Assembly: GCF_042649125.1 (NCBI RefSeq)
Contig: NZ_JBHRYQ010000001.1
Coordinates: 620,001 to 684,000 of the forward strand
Direction of reading: 5' to 3'
Length of the DNA: 64,000 nt
DNA from: Leadbetterella lacunae
Lineage (GTDB): Bacteria; Bacteroidota; Bacteroidia; Cytophagales; Spirosomataceae
Positions 27,316 through 36,818 of the stretch are shown one piece after another. Made by a program: the position numbers and the translations under genes. The notes beneath the pieces are model-generated. The model did no database searches. It was not told the DNA's origin and saw only the letters and a program-made list of their open reading frames with translations. Within the stretch, counting starts at the first letter, position 1. Every line of letters starts with the position of its first letter.

Positions 27316-28550
27316 TATTTTATTCTAAGTCTAAATCCTGAGCGAAGTGTTTTATAAGAACTGATTTTGTTTAATCTACATATTTCCGAAACCGAAGTAT
27401 GAAATTTCCGGGCTATTTCGGTTAGGTTATCTCCTGGTCTTACTTGGTACCAAACTTTTTTAGCTACTTGAACAGGAATTTCTTCTTCTTCTTCTATGTC
27501 TTCGTTGTCATCTTCTCCTTGGCCTGAACCTTGTAAGGTTGCCGGTGCATTTCCCTCTGTGTTTCCGCCAGCAGACATACTTGCAGATCTGCTAGAGCCA
27601 CCTCTCAAATAATCATATAGCTTTGAAGAAAGCAAAAGTTCTTGCCCTTTTATTTCCATGGGATTAACCTTGAAATTATAGATATTTTCGGGGTCAAACT
27701 GATTTCCTTCGTACCTAGTTTCATAGTGTAAATGCGAACCCGAACTTCTTCCCGAATTTCCACCTTTTGCAATTTCTTCTCCCGCTTTTACAATTGTGTT
27801 TGGCTCAAAATTTATTTTAGAAAGGTGACCATATAATGTTTCTAGCCCGTTATAATGACGTAATATTACAGTTCGACCATACCCTGAATGCACCCCAGCT
27901 ATTCTCACTATTCCGTCAAATGCGGCATAAACCGGATCACCAGTTTCTAAATCAAGGTCTGTCCCTTTGTGCCATCTTCTGCTTCTCCATCCAAAATGTG
28001 AGGTAATCACGCTTTTGTCTAAAACCGGAGCCCAATTTCTTCCTTCGCTAATTTCGTATAACTTAATTGGCACTATGTCATCAAACTCTTTTGGACTTAT
28101 TCCGTATGGGTTTATAGATTTGGTATCCCAAACCGAAAAATATGAGGCAATACCAACCATATTGTCTGAACCTTGAAATTGAGCATCTTCTTCTATTTCA
28201 ACAATCAAAAGTTCACCTTCATCTATACTAGAGGTATCATCTTCTACTAATCGGTTGATTTCTCTCAAAGGTTCAATTCGTATTCCATTCGAAGTTTCAG
28301 TAGTTGTTGTAGCAGAGCCTGCTTTTTTATTGAGGTTACTGTTTTCAAACTGATTAGAGAAGCGTAGTTTTGGCTCCTCTTCGAAAATAAAGTCAAACTC
28401 TTGTTTTTCTTTTGGTTTAGTTTCTGTGGTTGTGCTTTTTCCTTGTGGAATTTTTGGTGCTACCACCATTTTTCCCCTTTCTTTCTGTGCGAAAGAAGCA
28501 AATGAAAGAAAAAGTGTAAATGTATATATAGTAAGAATTCGCATGTTCAA
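27315..28550 (-). CDS. M23 peptidase with LysM domain
   Basis: A 411-residue exported murein endopeptidase. A signal peptide (ending near SFAQ) is followed by an acidic, disordered region. The M23 catalytic domain (about 200-290) has HKGTDLDLETGDPVYAAFDG, GYGRTVILRHYNG, YGHLS and SGSHLHYE, which together supply the zinc ligands. A further acidic linker (DNEDIEEEEE) and a C-terminal LysM (WYQVRPGDNLTEIARKF) follow. All catalytic histidines appear present, so it should be an active cross-link hydrolase rather than a pseudo-enzyme activator. It starts 76 bases after the GT4 gene above it. Confidence 0.9.
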   Translation of the reverse strand: MNMRILTIYTFTLFLSFASFAQKERGKMVVAPKIPQGKSTTTETKPKEKQEFDFIFEEEPKLRFSNQFENSNLNKKAGSATTTTETSNGIRIEPLREINRLVEDDTSSIDEGELLIVEIEEDAQFQGSDNMVGIASYFSVWDTKSINPYGISPKEFDDIVPIKLYEISEGRNWAPVLDKSVITSHFGWRSRRWHKGTDLDLETGDPVYAAFDGIVRIAGVHSGYGRTVILRHYNGLETLYGHLSKINFEPNTIVKAGEEIAKGGNSGRSSGSHLHYETRYEGNQFDPENIYNFKVNPMEIKGQELLLSSKLYDYLRGGSSRSASMSAGGNTEGNAPATLQGSGQGEDDNEDIEEEEEIPVQVAKKVWYQVRPGDNLTEIARKFHTSVSEICRLNKISSYKTLRSGFRLRIK

Positions 28551-28626
28551 ATTATGTTTTTATTAAAACATTGCAATTTACAAAATATTATGGAAAGGCT
28601 CAGATTTTGCCCTTTTTTAACTAAAA

Positions 28627-29784
28627 TTAGCCAAACGTATTTAAGATTTTCTGAATTTTCTGAATTGACATATCGAAGCTAAAGTTTTGAATAACTTTAG
28701 TTTGAGCATTTTTTCCAAGTTTATGGATTTGTTCACTATTAGTTGAAAGTGAAATTAGCTGTTCTGAAATCTCATCTATATTTAAATATTCAGCTAAAAT
28801 GCCAGCATCAGTTCCTATAAATTCTTCTGCTCCTCCTGTGTTTTTAAAACCAACAATGGGCTTTTCACACAAAGCAGCCTCCAACATAACTAAAGGAAAT
28901 GGATCCTCACGAGAACAAACCAAAAATATATCAAGGGCATTTATGAAAGATATCGCCTCAGGAGTAGGGGAGACCCAAATTATTTTTTGGTCAGCACCAA
29001 GTTTCTTAGCATCATATTCTAGCTGTTTGAAATATTCGGTGTCTTTTTTTATTCCAATCCAAACAAAATGTATTTTAGGGTTAATATTGGAAGTTCTTGC
29101 TGCAATTTGCACAAAGATATCGGTAGCTTTTCTCCAATCAGCATTTCCACATGCCCCTACCAGAATTTCATTATCTTTAATACCTATTTTTTCGCGAAAT
29201 ATCTTGGGTTTATTTTTATCTTTAACGGTTAAAACTTTTTCATTGTCTACAAATGAATGAACTACCTCAGTTTTTGACTTTAGATTTTCGTTTTCTAAAA
29301 ATAAATTATGAGCTACAGCGGCAGAGCATGCGATGATTTTATCACTAAATTTTTCAAGAATGTGATACGCGTCTGTCGGGCCGTATTGACTTATAGAGTA
29401 GGATAACTCGTGAATGTGTGTAATAACTGGAACTTTAAATATCAGTTTTAATTGTTCTAATATATGCACACTCGCAATGGTATTTACATAAATGAAATCT
29501 ATGTTTCTATCTGCCTTAATTTCTTCAAATACAGTTTGTTTCTCTTTAAATACCTCTTTGAACTTACTAAGTTTTGAGGTATTTGATTCTTGTTTATTTA
29601 AAATATAGGTTTTGAAGTTCTCTTGAAAAGTTGCCTTTAAATCGCCCCATTCATCTACCAATAATAGTTTAACATCGTGCCCCTCTTTTTTCAAATGAAG
29701 CATAATGTTTAGTAAAAATATTTGAGCTCCGGCCCGGTTTGCGTCGTGGCTTACAAATAGAATATTACTTTTATTGGTATTCAA
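28627..29784 (-). CDS. Glycosyltransferase family 4
   Basis: A 385-residue GT-B glycosyltransferase. The N-terminus reads ILFVSHDANRAGAQIFLLNI (the donor-side glycine is replaced by GAQ). The C-terminal donor domain has SREDPFPLVMLEAALCEKPIV, the E-x7-E element of the retaining GT4 enzymes. It lies 2 bases after the DegT-family aminotransferase and is the last gene of the ABC-export operon. It probably adds a sugar during assembly of the exported glycan. Confidence 0.9.
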   Translation of the reverse strand: MNTNKSNILFVSHDANRAGAQIFLLNIMLHLKKEGHDVKLLLVDEWGDLKATFQENFKTYILNKQESNTSKLSKFKEVFKEKQTVFEEIKADRNIDFIYVNTIASVHILEQLKLIFKVPVITHIHELSYSISQYGPTDAYHILEKFSDKIIACSAAVAHNLFLENENLKSKTEVVHSFVDNEKVLTVKDKNKPKIFREKIGIKDNEILVGACGNADWRKATDIFVQIAARTSNINPKIHFVWIGIKKDTEYFKQLEYDAKKLGADQKIIWVSPTPEAISFINALDIFLVCSREDPFPLVMLEAALCEKPIVGFKNTGGAEEFIGTDAGILAEYLNIDEISEQLISLSTNSEQIHKLGKNAQTKVIQNFSFDMSIQKIQKILNTFG

Positions 29785-29786
29785 AA

Positions 29787-30869
29787 TTATAGGTTTTTAT
29801 TTACTATATCTATTATTCGCTCTTGGTCTTCAATATCTAAATCGGGATATAATGGAAGCGATAAAACACGTAAAGAAATATCTTCTGATACCGGACACCT
29901 TTGGTAGGTGTTGAGATATTTAAGTTTATTTAGTGAAGGATAAAAATACCTTCTTGGAAAAATATCCACTTCATTTAATTTATCTATTATTCTAAGTGTA
30001 GTCTCTTCGTTTGGCAATACTATCGGGTAGTATGCATAGTTATAAACGAGTTCTTCAGAATTATTGCTTTTTGGTTTTTCCAGAATACTAAAATTCAATT
30101 CCCTACTGTATTTTTCAAAAATGGTTTTCCTTCCACTAATAATATCTGCTAAATGATTTAGGTTAACTAAACCCATGGCTGCATGAAATTCTGAATTTTT
30201 ACCATTAATGCCGGCTACATAATATTCATCTAATACATGGCCGAAGCTTTTCATTAGTTTGATTTGCTCAAATACTTCCGTATCATTACAAACTACTGAG
30301 CCACCTTCTATAGTATGAAAAACTTTAGTAGCATGAAAACTACAAGTAGAAACGTCACCATATGAAAGCAATGACTTGCCTTTATAGTCTACGCCAAATG
30401 CGTGAGCAGCATCATATATTACTTTAAGCTTATGTTTTTTTGCTATTTCTTCAATTTTTTCAACATCGCAAGGTCTGCCATAAACATGTGTAGCAAGAAT
30501 GGCCGAAGTTTTTGGTGTAATAGCGGCTTCAATAAGGTTGGCGTCAATATTTAAATCATGCTTTTGGATATCTACAAAAACTGGTTCAAGGTTTTCCCAA
30601 AGTAATGATGTGGTAGTGGCACAATAAGAAAAAGGCGTAGTAATAACTTCTCCTGTGAGTCCAAGAGCTTTTATTGCCAATTGTAGGGCAATGGTGCCAT
30701 TGTTTACTATCGTGATGTTTTTGATATTAAGGTAGTTACGTAACTTCTCTTCTAGTTCTACTAATAATGGTCCGTTGTTAGTTAACCATTTTGTTTCCCA
30801 AATCCGCTTGATTTGATTTTGATACTCCTCAATAGGGGGTAAAAAAGATTTGGTAACGTTTATTCTCAC
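29787..30869 (-). CDS. DegT/DnrJ/EryC1/StrS aminotransferase
   Basis: A PLP-dependent sugar aminotransferase of about 360 residues. The PLP lysine lies in FHATKVFHTIEGG, preceded by VIYDAAHAFGV with the ring-stacking/Asp residues; PFLPP- and TNNGPLLVELE-type N-terminal segments are typical of the VioA/FdtB-like group. I start at the GTG at 30869, because the protein then begins VRINVTKSFLPP as in relatives. The longer ATG at 30959 would add 30 unfamiliar residues and overlap the ABC ATPase gene by 32 bases. It would make an amino-deoxy sugar nucleotide; no other sugar-nucleotide gene is nearby. Confidence 0.9.
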   Translation of the reverse strand: MRINVTKSFLPPIEEYQNQIKRIWETKWLTNNGPLLVELEEKLRNYLNIKNITIVNNGTIALQLAIKALGLTGEVITTPFSYCATTTSLLWENLEPVFVDIQKHDLNIDANLIEAAITPKTSAILATHVYGRPCDVEKIEEIAKKHKLKVIYDAAHAFGVDYKGKSLLSYGDVSTCSFHATKVFHTIEGGSVVCNDTEVFEQIKLMKSFGHVLDEYYVAGINGKNSEFHAAMGLVNLNHLADIISGRKTIFEKYSRELNFSILEKPKSNNSEELVYNYAYYPIVLPNEETTLRIIDKLNEVDIFPRRYFYPSLNKLKYLNTYQRCPVSEDISLRVLSLPLYPDLDIEDQERIIDIVNKNL

Positions 30870-30927
30870 TGAAGTTTGTTTATATAAAGATGTAAAATTA
30901 TCATTTTTGACGATTGAAGCAAATTCC

Positions 30928-32169
30928 TCAATCCATAAATTCCAATTGCTTTGACTCAACTGTTATCATTTTTGGGCGAACTGCACCTGGCCATTTTCCG
31001 TACCAGTCGGTTCCTTCTCTGTAGTCTTGAATATCAAATGCCAAGGCATCCTCAAAAAAGTATACTGGAGCCAACCTATCTTTAACGATCATAACTGAAA
31101 TGTAATAAGAACCGTCATTAAGGAAATCTCCCGGAATTTTGCATACCGACTTCACTATGCCTTTTTTGAAATGCTTAGCGTCATCACCTAGATTAAATAC
31201 ACATTCACCAATCATCGAATATAGAAAAATACTCACGTTTAATTCCGCAGTATCCATTAAGTTCCAATATTCGATACTTACAGTAAACTCAGTAGTAGTA
31301 TTAAACTTTGTTTGCTCAATATTTTGCGTTGGAATAAGGCTAATAGACTTAATACGAACAAAGTCGTTTCCTGGTCCCAATTCTGGTTTTTCCCATTTTT
31401 GAAGGAGATTAAACTTTGATACGTTTTTTACATATTCATTTACAACTTCATCTATGTGGCCTGTTTTAATCAATTCACCGCCTTTGAGATAAGCACCTTT
31501 GTTACAAAGTCCTTGTACAGCCGTAAGATTATGACTTACAAAAATAAGCGTACGTCCACTTTTAGAGACATCTCTCATTTTACCAATACTTTTTTTCTGG
31601 AAATCAGCATCTCCAACGGCTAATACTTCATCTACAACCAATATTTCAGGTTCTAAGTGAGCTGCTATAGCAAAGCCCAAACGCACATACATTCCAGATG
31701 AATATCTTTTTACGGGAGTATCTAAAAACTTAGAAATACCTGCAAATTCTACGATTGCATCAAAATGTCGGTTGATTTCAGCTTTTTGCATTCCTAAAAT
31801 CGCACCGTTTAAAAAAATATTTTCCCTTCCTGTCAGTTCTGGGTGAAAACCAGTTCCTACTTCAAGTAAACTGGCCATTCTGCCTTTTACCTTAACTCTA
31901 CCAGTTGTTGGCTCGGTTATCTGACTTAATACTTTTAATAAGGTAGATTTTCCGGCACCGTTTGCACCTATAAGGCCCAGTCTATCGCCTTGTTTTATTT
32001 CTAAGTTTATATCTCTTAAAGCCCAAAATTCTTCTTTTTGGTTGTCTTTTTCTTTTTTAAATAAGTTTCTTGACCAGCGAGATATTGAGTCTCTTAAATC
32101 GTCGTTAGATTTATTTTTCTGGTTTAAAACATATTTTTTCGATACATTTTCTATTTCTAATACAGTCAT
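30928..32169 (-). CDS. Polysaccharide ABC transporter ATP-binding protein (Wzt-like)
   Basis: A 413-residue ATPase. The nucleotide-binding domain (about 1-250) has Walker A GANGAGKST, the signature YSSGMYVRLGFAIA and Walker B ILVVDEVLAVGD. A C-terminal beta-sandwich of about 150 residues follows, as in Wzt proteins that read the terminal modification of the glycan before export. That makes it a candidate for a capped-chain exporter. It lies 11 bases after the permease gene. The amino-sugar enzyme and GT4 genes downstream fit a role in finishing the exported chain. Confidence 0.93.
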   Translation of the reverse strand: MTVLEIENVSKKYVLNQKNKSNDDLRDSISRWSRNLFKKEKDNQKEEFWALRDINLEIKQGDRLGLIGANGAGKSTLLKVLSQITEPTTGRVKVKGRMASLLEVGTGFHPELTGRENIFLNGAILGMQKAEINRHFDAIVEFAGISKFLDTPVKRYSSGMYVRLGFAIAAHLEPEILVVDEVLAVGDADFQKKSIGKMRDVSKSGRTLIFVSHNLTAVQGLCNKGAYLKGGELIKTGHIDEVVNEYVKNVSKFNLLQKWEKPELGPGNDFVRIKSISLIPTQNIEQTKFNTTTEFTVSIEYWNLMDTAELNVSIFLYSMIGECVFNLGDDAKHFKKGIVKSVCKIPGDFLNDGSYYISVMIVKDRLAPVYFFEDALAFDIQDYREGTDWYGKWPGAVRPKMITVESKQLEFMD

Positions 32170-32180
32170 GTTTTTTCGAA

Positions 32181-33023
32181 TTAAATATGGTCTACAAATG
32201 AGTTTTCATGTTTTCTGAAAAAGCTAATAGACCAGAAAAACGTAATAAATATAAAAATGATAAAGGGAATAAAACTATCCCAATTAAACTTGGCAAAGTC
32301 ACCTAACATACACCATCTAAGTGCATCTATAGCACCAGTAACTGGATTCAATACGAAGATTTTGTAATACCATGGGTTGTCAGAAATTGACCTAACATTG
32401 TCAGTTAAATAACCAACTGGGCTCACAAAGTATCCAAACTGTATTACGAATGGGATTATTTGGCCTATATCTCTATATTTTACATTTAGCACGGCCGAAA
32501 TTAACCCAATTCCGAAAGCTGACATAAAAGATAAAAATATAAATAGGGGAGCTAAAATTATTTTCCAATCGGGCATAAATTGGTAGTACACACAAAAGAA
32601 AATAAACAATAAAACAGCTATACTGACATCTAACAAACCTAGGAAAATAGTTGACAAAGGAATAATAACCCTGGGAAAGTATACTTTAGTAACTAAATTA
32701 CTATTTAAAACTATAGATTGACTTAGGGCTTGAAGGGATTGAGAGAAAAATAACCAGATAATTACACCTGGTACTACAGCCAAAGTAAAAGGTATAGAGG
32801 TGTCAACATTTAGTTTCCCAATTTTACCAAAGGCGAAGGCCATAACCAATGTAGTTACCAATGGTCTAATTGCACTCCAACCAACTCCTAGTACTGTCTG
32901 TTTATATTTTACAAGAATGTCTCTTTTTGCAAGAATCCAAAAAAGCTCTCTATATAGCCATATCTCTTTTAAGTATTCTGCAGTAGACTTTTTACCTGTG
33001 ATAATTCTTTCTTTAACTTCCAT
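32181..33023 (-). CDS. Polysaccharide ABC transporter permease (Wzm-like)
   Basis: A 280-residue ABC-2 type permease with six membrane helices. The N-terminal amphipathic segment (EYLKEIWLYRELFWILAKRDILVKY) and GWSAIRPLVTTLVMAFAFGKI are characteristic of O-antigen and teichoic acid exporters (Wzm/TagG). It pairs with the Wzt-like ATPase 11 bases downstream and follows the Wzz-like gene by 11 bases. It would translocate a full-length undecaprenyl-linked polysaccharide. Confidence 0.93.
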   Translation of the reverse strand: MEVKERIITGKKSTAEYLKEIWLYRELFWILAKRDILVKYKQTVLGVGWSAIRPLVTTLVMAFAFGKIGKLNVDTSIPFTLAVVPGVIIWLFFSQSLQALSQSIVLNSNLVTKVYFPRVIIPLSTIFLGLLDVSIAVLLFIFFCVYYQFMPDWKIILAPLFIFLSFMSAFGIGLISAVLNVKYRDIGQIIPFVIQFGYFVSPVGYLTDNVRSISDNPWYYKIFVLNPVTGAIDALRWCMLGDFAKFNWDSFIPFIIFIFITFFWSISFFRKHENSFVDHI

Positions 33024-33034
33024 TCCAAATATTC

Positions 33035-34126
33035 TTACGCTTTATCAGATAAAACGTCTTTTATCGATCTAATTATTAATAGTATAAATATAACAGCTAG
33101 CAAAGCTATAACTCCTCCTAATCGTGTGTTTAAACCTGATTTTTCGATCATGCCTAGTGGTAACCTTACAGGCTCAAGTATGGTAAAAATTGGAGTTTGT
33201 TCAATTATCATCCTGTTCAAAGCCTCCACATTCGCCATTTGAGTTAAATATTGATTGGTGATATAGGTGTTATCTCTGTTGGTTTGTTGCTGTTTCAAAA
33301 TACCGCCCGGATCTACCACATTTGGATTGTCAAACGTTATTCGGGCAATTTTCCTATCCATGGTTTTAATTAGATAAGAAAGACTGTCTAATCTTTTTTC
33401 TTGAATAGTAAGTAGTTGACGAGTTTTCTTCGTCTTCATTTCTTTATAAAATTCTTCTGTAGATTCTAACAAAACTTCCACCCATCTTTTAGTCAAAATT
33501 TCATTTGAAGTTTGAGCGGATAATTCAAATAAACTAGAGTTATCTTGAGGATTTATTTTTGTTGTTTCATATAGCTTTGTATAAACATCTGCGAAAATCA
33601 TATTTTCATATGGTGTGAACTCTGCCGCTGTTTTTTTAGTAAATCTATATTTGCAATAATCAGAAGGGCCATGAAATAAGGTTTTTCCCCATTCATTGGT
33701 TTTGATATCACTACTGTCAATAAAATAATTTATGAAAAGCTCTTTTTTATCACCTACCATTATTTCCTTCATAAAAGCTTTTTGAAAGACATTTCCAGAA
33801 GTAACAATAGCCTCAAAATTAGCCGCACCAAATAGGTCTCCGCCTCCAGCACCACCGCCGCCTCCTAAACCAAACGATGAAGCAAGGCCCCCAAGCTGGT
33901 TTGTAGCACCTCCACCTTCTAGTTCTAAATGAAAAACTATTTTTGCATCATATTTTTTTGGTGGTGCAAAAAAGAATGATTTTACAAGATCAAAAGCAGT
34001 TCCAAGTAAAAGTGCAATTAAAAGCAATTGCCAATATTTGCCTAGGTATTTGAAAACATCTACAATGCTAAGTATGAAAGCCTTGGTTGAAATTTGTTTT
34101 TCTTCCATATTATTTGATGGGGACAC
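33035..34126 (-). CDS. Wzz-like chain-length / polysaccharide co-polymerase protein
   Basis: A 363-residue inner-membrane protein with one N-terminal helix (about 35-55), a large periplasmic region that is rich in helix near 220-300, and a C-terminal helix (about 335-353), the layout of the Wzz/polysaccharide co-polymerase family. A glycine-rich loop (GLGGGGGAGGG) lies near residue 90. It follows the outer-membrane export gene by 5 bases. It probably couples the inner-membrane exporter to the outer-membrane channel and sets chain length; I see no tyrosine-kinase domain fused to it. Confidence 0.85.
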   Translation of the reverse strand: MSPSNNMEEKQISTKAFILSIVDVFKYLGKYWQLLLIALLLGTAFDLVKSFFFAPPKKYDAKIVFHLELEGGGATNQLGGLASSFGLGGGGGAGGGDLFGAANFEAIVTSGNVFQKAFMKEIMVGDKKELFINYFIDSSDIKTNEWGKTLFHGPSDYCKYRFTKKTAAEFTPYENMIFADVYTKLYETTKINPQDNSSLFELSAQTSNEILTKRWVEVLLESTEEFYKEMKTKKTRQLLTIQEKRLDSLSYLIKTMDRKIARITFDNPNVVDPGGILKQQQTNRDNTYITNQYLTQMANVEALNRMIIEQTPIFTILEPVRLPLGMIEKSGLNTRLGGVIALLAVIFILLIIRSIKDVLSDKA

Positions 34127-34131
34127 GCTAA

Positions 34132-36651
34132 TTATTTTTTATTTAATTGTACCAAACCAACTATTGTTACAATAGTAGCCAATGTGCCACTTATTGTACC
34201 AATAAATGCTGCAAACTGATTAAACTGTTGTTGCGTATTCTCAGTTTTGGTTGGAATTATTATTTCACTTCCTGGCTCAACCTTTGGGAATATTTTTACA
34301 AATAAAAACTTTCTTGTTCTGTCTACTGATCCATTAGGATAAATAATAAAAGCTCTTCCTCTAGATGATTTTTTTGTAAAACCTCCCGATCGAGAAACAT
34401 AATCAATAAAGTTATAGTCTGATTGGTACTTTACAGTGGTTGGATAAAGTATTTCACCTTCTATTCTCACTGTCTGTAGTCTTGTTGGAATGTTTATTTC
34501 GTCTCCATCCTGTAGGATTATATCTGCAAGAGAACCTGGGTTTTCAAGTATTTTAGCTAAATCTATTCCAATAGATTCAGTAATTAAATTTTTATCTTTT
34601 GCCTTAATAGTTGGGTCATTTAGCTGCGTTAGTTCTTCATCTTCTACAGCAGTTATGTCTTTAACTTTTGTATTTAGGTTTAAGTTTTTTAGAACATCTT
34701 CTCTTTGTGTTCTTTGAAACTCAGTAAGCAAAGTTTTTCTAACCAAAGTGGCACCTTTTGTGTAAGACAATGGTGTTAAACCACCTGCTCTATTTATTAC
34801 ATCAGAGATCTTTTCATCTTTATATTTGATACCATATTTGCCTGGGTAAATTACTTCACCTTTAAGCGTTATAAAGTTTTGCTTTTCGTAGTTTGGAGAA
34901 GTTCTAACAAATATCTCGTCATAAGGTACCAACGTTACCATTTTTTGGTTTGCATCTACGCTCAAGTCAGGTCTAATGTCAAATTCTATAATGTCAGATA
35001 TTTGAGCATCTAATTGATTCGGTTCAACATTCCTTTTTCTTCTTACTATCTCAATTTTAGAAAGAGAAGCAGCCTCGGTTAATCCGCCTACTCTTACAAG
35101 AAGGTCTTGGATTGTCATATTTTTAATGTAAGGCACTTCTACTCCTAATTGTGCGTCGGGGTTATTGATAGCTCCTTGAATTCTAATATACGAAGCCTCT
35201 GTTAAGTTAAATATACTTGGAACTATAACGGCATCTTGTCTTTTTAAAGTTGGGTCTGGTACGTTATTTGCCCTAATATCTGATAGGTTATAAGAGATAT
35301 TTGAAATAGATAAGTCATCATTGGTCCTGATTATAGTTATCCTACCTTGAAGGGCTTCGTCTTTAAGTCCTTCAGCTGAGTTGATTAATTTCATCAGGGT
35401 TGGGTTACTATCCAGTGAGTATTCTCCCGGTCTAAAAATAGCTCCTTCAATTGAGACCATATTTTCGAATCGCTCCAAAATTCGTTCTACCACAACTGAG
35501 TCTCCATTTATAATCGAAGTGTTTTTAAAACTTGTATTTACAACATCTAGAATTTTTCTCTCTTTTGACGTATTTCTGTAAACTTTAATTCTTTCCGTAT
35601 ATGCATATTGATTAAAACCACCAGCATAATTTAATGCTTCTTGAAGGTTTTCATTTTTTTCTATTTCAAAAAGGCCAACTCTTTTTAAATTGCCTTCTAA
35701 TGCAACTCTACTTACATAGGGTCCTACATGTATTATATCCTGATCTTTCAATAAGTAATCTCCTCTCGAAAAGCCCTTGGTAATTACCTCATAAAGGTCT
35801 AAAGTAGAAACCGTACGATTACCTCTGATTAGCTTTATATCTCTGTAAGTTCCTATTTCATTTGGACCTCCACATAGGTATAAAGCATTAAGTAAACTGG
35901 TAAATGATGTAACTGTGTAAGTGCCAGGTGCTATAACTTCGCCAGTTATTTTAATTTTGATAGTTTTGTAACCTGTCAATGACAATTTAAAAAACGTGTT
36001 AGCTCCATAACCCGCTCCACCTTTTAAACCAATAAATATTCTAGAAAAGGCATTACGTATTTTATTTTCAGCTTCGTCTATGGTCAAACCAGCCACATTT
36101 ACAACTCCCGCTTTTTCTAAAACTATAAATCCATCGGCATTTATGGTTGCTGTTTGTGTAAATTGAGAATACCCATAAATGTCCATTTTGAGCTTATCAC
36201 CGCTTCCTAAAACATAATTGTTAGGAGTAGATATATTTGTATTTGCCGAAATGTCTACTTTGGTGTTTTCAAATAAAGAACTACCGAAAATTCTTTTTCT
36301 CAATGCCACTTTTGCTTCATCTGCCGCAAATTCAGCTTCTCTCGTAAGTCTTTGTTGTTCCTCAGCTTCCATTTGGACTGCGTCTTCTGGTGCTACGGTT
36401 ATTCCTCTTGTGTCTGCTGGGGTGGTGGTAGGCACTCTATTTATAGCAGTGGTTCTATTTTTTGTTGGGGTAGCATCTTTGGTAATGTTTGTGCCTGTAG
36501 GCATTTGCTCAGTTGATGCGGGTACGTTTTGAATCTGGTTGGGGTTCGTGGTTGTTTGCGAAAAACCGTTGCTTGCTGAGGCAATTAAAATAATAAATAA
36601 AGCAAGCTCTTTCCTGAATCGAATAGTATTCCTAAATTTGGAAAATTTCAT
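34132..36651 (-). CDS. SLBB-domain polysaccharide export protein (Wza-like)
   Basis: An exported protein of about 839 residues. I start at the ATG at 36651, which gives a proper signal peptide (basic FRKEL, then ALFIILIASASNGFSQ). The 19 residues of the longer form are not signal-like. A Thr/Pro-rich segment is followed by the polysaccharide export (poly_export) domain (YVLGSGDKLKMDIYGYSQ). About six SLBB-type repeats follow, recognisable by segments such as ITGEVIAPGTYTV, IEGAIFRPGEYSL, LKGEVIYPGKYG and IEGEILYPTTVKY. A C-terminal hydrophobic stretch closes it. It is the outer-membrane channel of the glycan export operon and its first gene. Confidence 0.92.
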   Translation of the reverse strand: MKFSKFRNTIRFRKELALFIILIASASNGFSQTTTNPNQIQNVPASTEQMPTGTNITKDATPTKNRTTAINRVPTTTPADTRGITVAPEDAVQMEAEEQQRLTREAEFAADEAKVALRKRIFGSSLFENTKVDISANTNISTPNNYVLGSGDKLKMDIYGYSQFTQTATINADGFIVLEKAGVVNVAGLTIDEAENKIRNAFSRIFIGLKGGAGYGANTFFKLSLTGYKTIKIKITGEVIAPGTYTVTSFTSLLNALYLCGGPNEIGTYRDIKLIRGNRTVSTLDLYEVITKGFSRGDYLLKDQDIIHVGPYVSRVALEGNLKRVGLFEIEKNENLQEALNYAGGFNQYAYTERIKVYRNTSKERKILDVVNTSFKNTSIINGDSVVVERILERFENMVSIEGAIFRPGEYSLDSNPTLMKLINSAEGLKDEALQGRITIIRTNDDLSISNISYNLSDIRANNVPDPTLKRQDAVIVPSIFNLTEASYIRIQGAINNPDAQLGVEVPYIKNMTIQDLLVRVGGLTEAASLSKIEIVRRKRNVEPNQLDAQISDIIEFDIRPDLSVDANQKMVTLVPYDEIFVRTSPNYEKQNFITLKGEVIYPGKYGIKYKDEKISDVINRAGGLTPLSYTKGATLVRKTLLTEFQRTQREDVLKNLNLNTKVKDITAVEDEELTQLNDPTIKAKDKNLITESIGIDLAKILENPGSLADIILQDGDEINIPTRLQTVRIEGEILYPTTVKYQSDYNFIDYVSRSGGFTKKSSRGRAFIIYPNGSVDRTRKFLFVKIFPKVEPGSEIIIPTKTENTQQQFNQFAAFIGTISGTLATIVTIVGLVQLNKK

Positions 36652-36778
36652 ATTAAAAACGTATTTTGCTATTGTGCTAAATGGTATGTTGCACTTTATA
36701 AAATGCAAATTAACACAAGATTTTTGGTTTAATAAATTAAAGAAACTATAATTTTAAAAAGTACTTTTTTTTACAAAG

Positions 36779-36786
36779 TAACTTTG
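36779..36786 (+). promoter_or_regulatory. Putative -7 element for parE within a small palindrome
   Basis: TAACTTTG matches TAnnTTTG and lies 33 bases before parE. It overlaps a perfect 7-base inverted repeat (ACAAAGT, one base, ACTTTGT, at 36773-36787). No -33 TTTG is evident; the gap also serves the divergent export operon. Confidence 0.45.
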
Positions 36787-36818
36787 TTTTTTTTATAAAA
36801 AAAAATTTTACGTAAAAC

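Noticed and set aside
30869..30959. Longer ATG start for the DegT aminotransferase
   Set aside because: It adds 30 residues unlike the family and overlaps the preceding gene; the GTG start fits relatives.
36218..36751. Antisense frames in the export-protein gene (104 and 70 residues)
   Set aside because: Their composition follows the opposite-strand coding of a repetitive Thr/Pro-rich region; no independent support.
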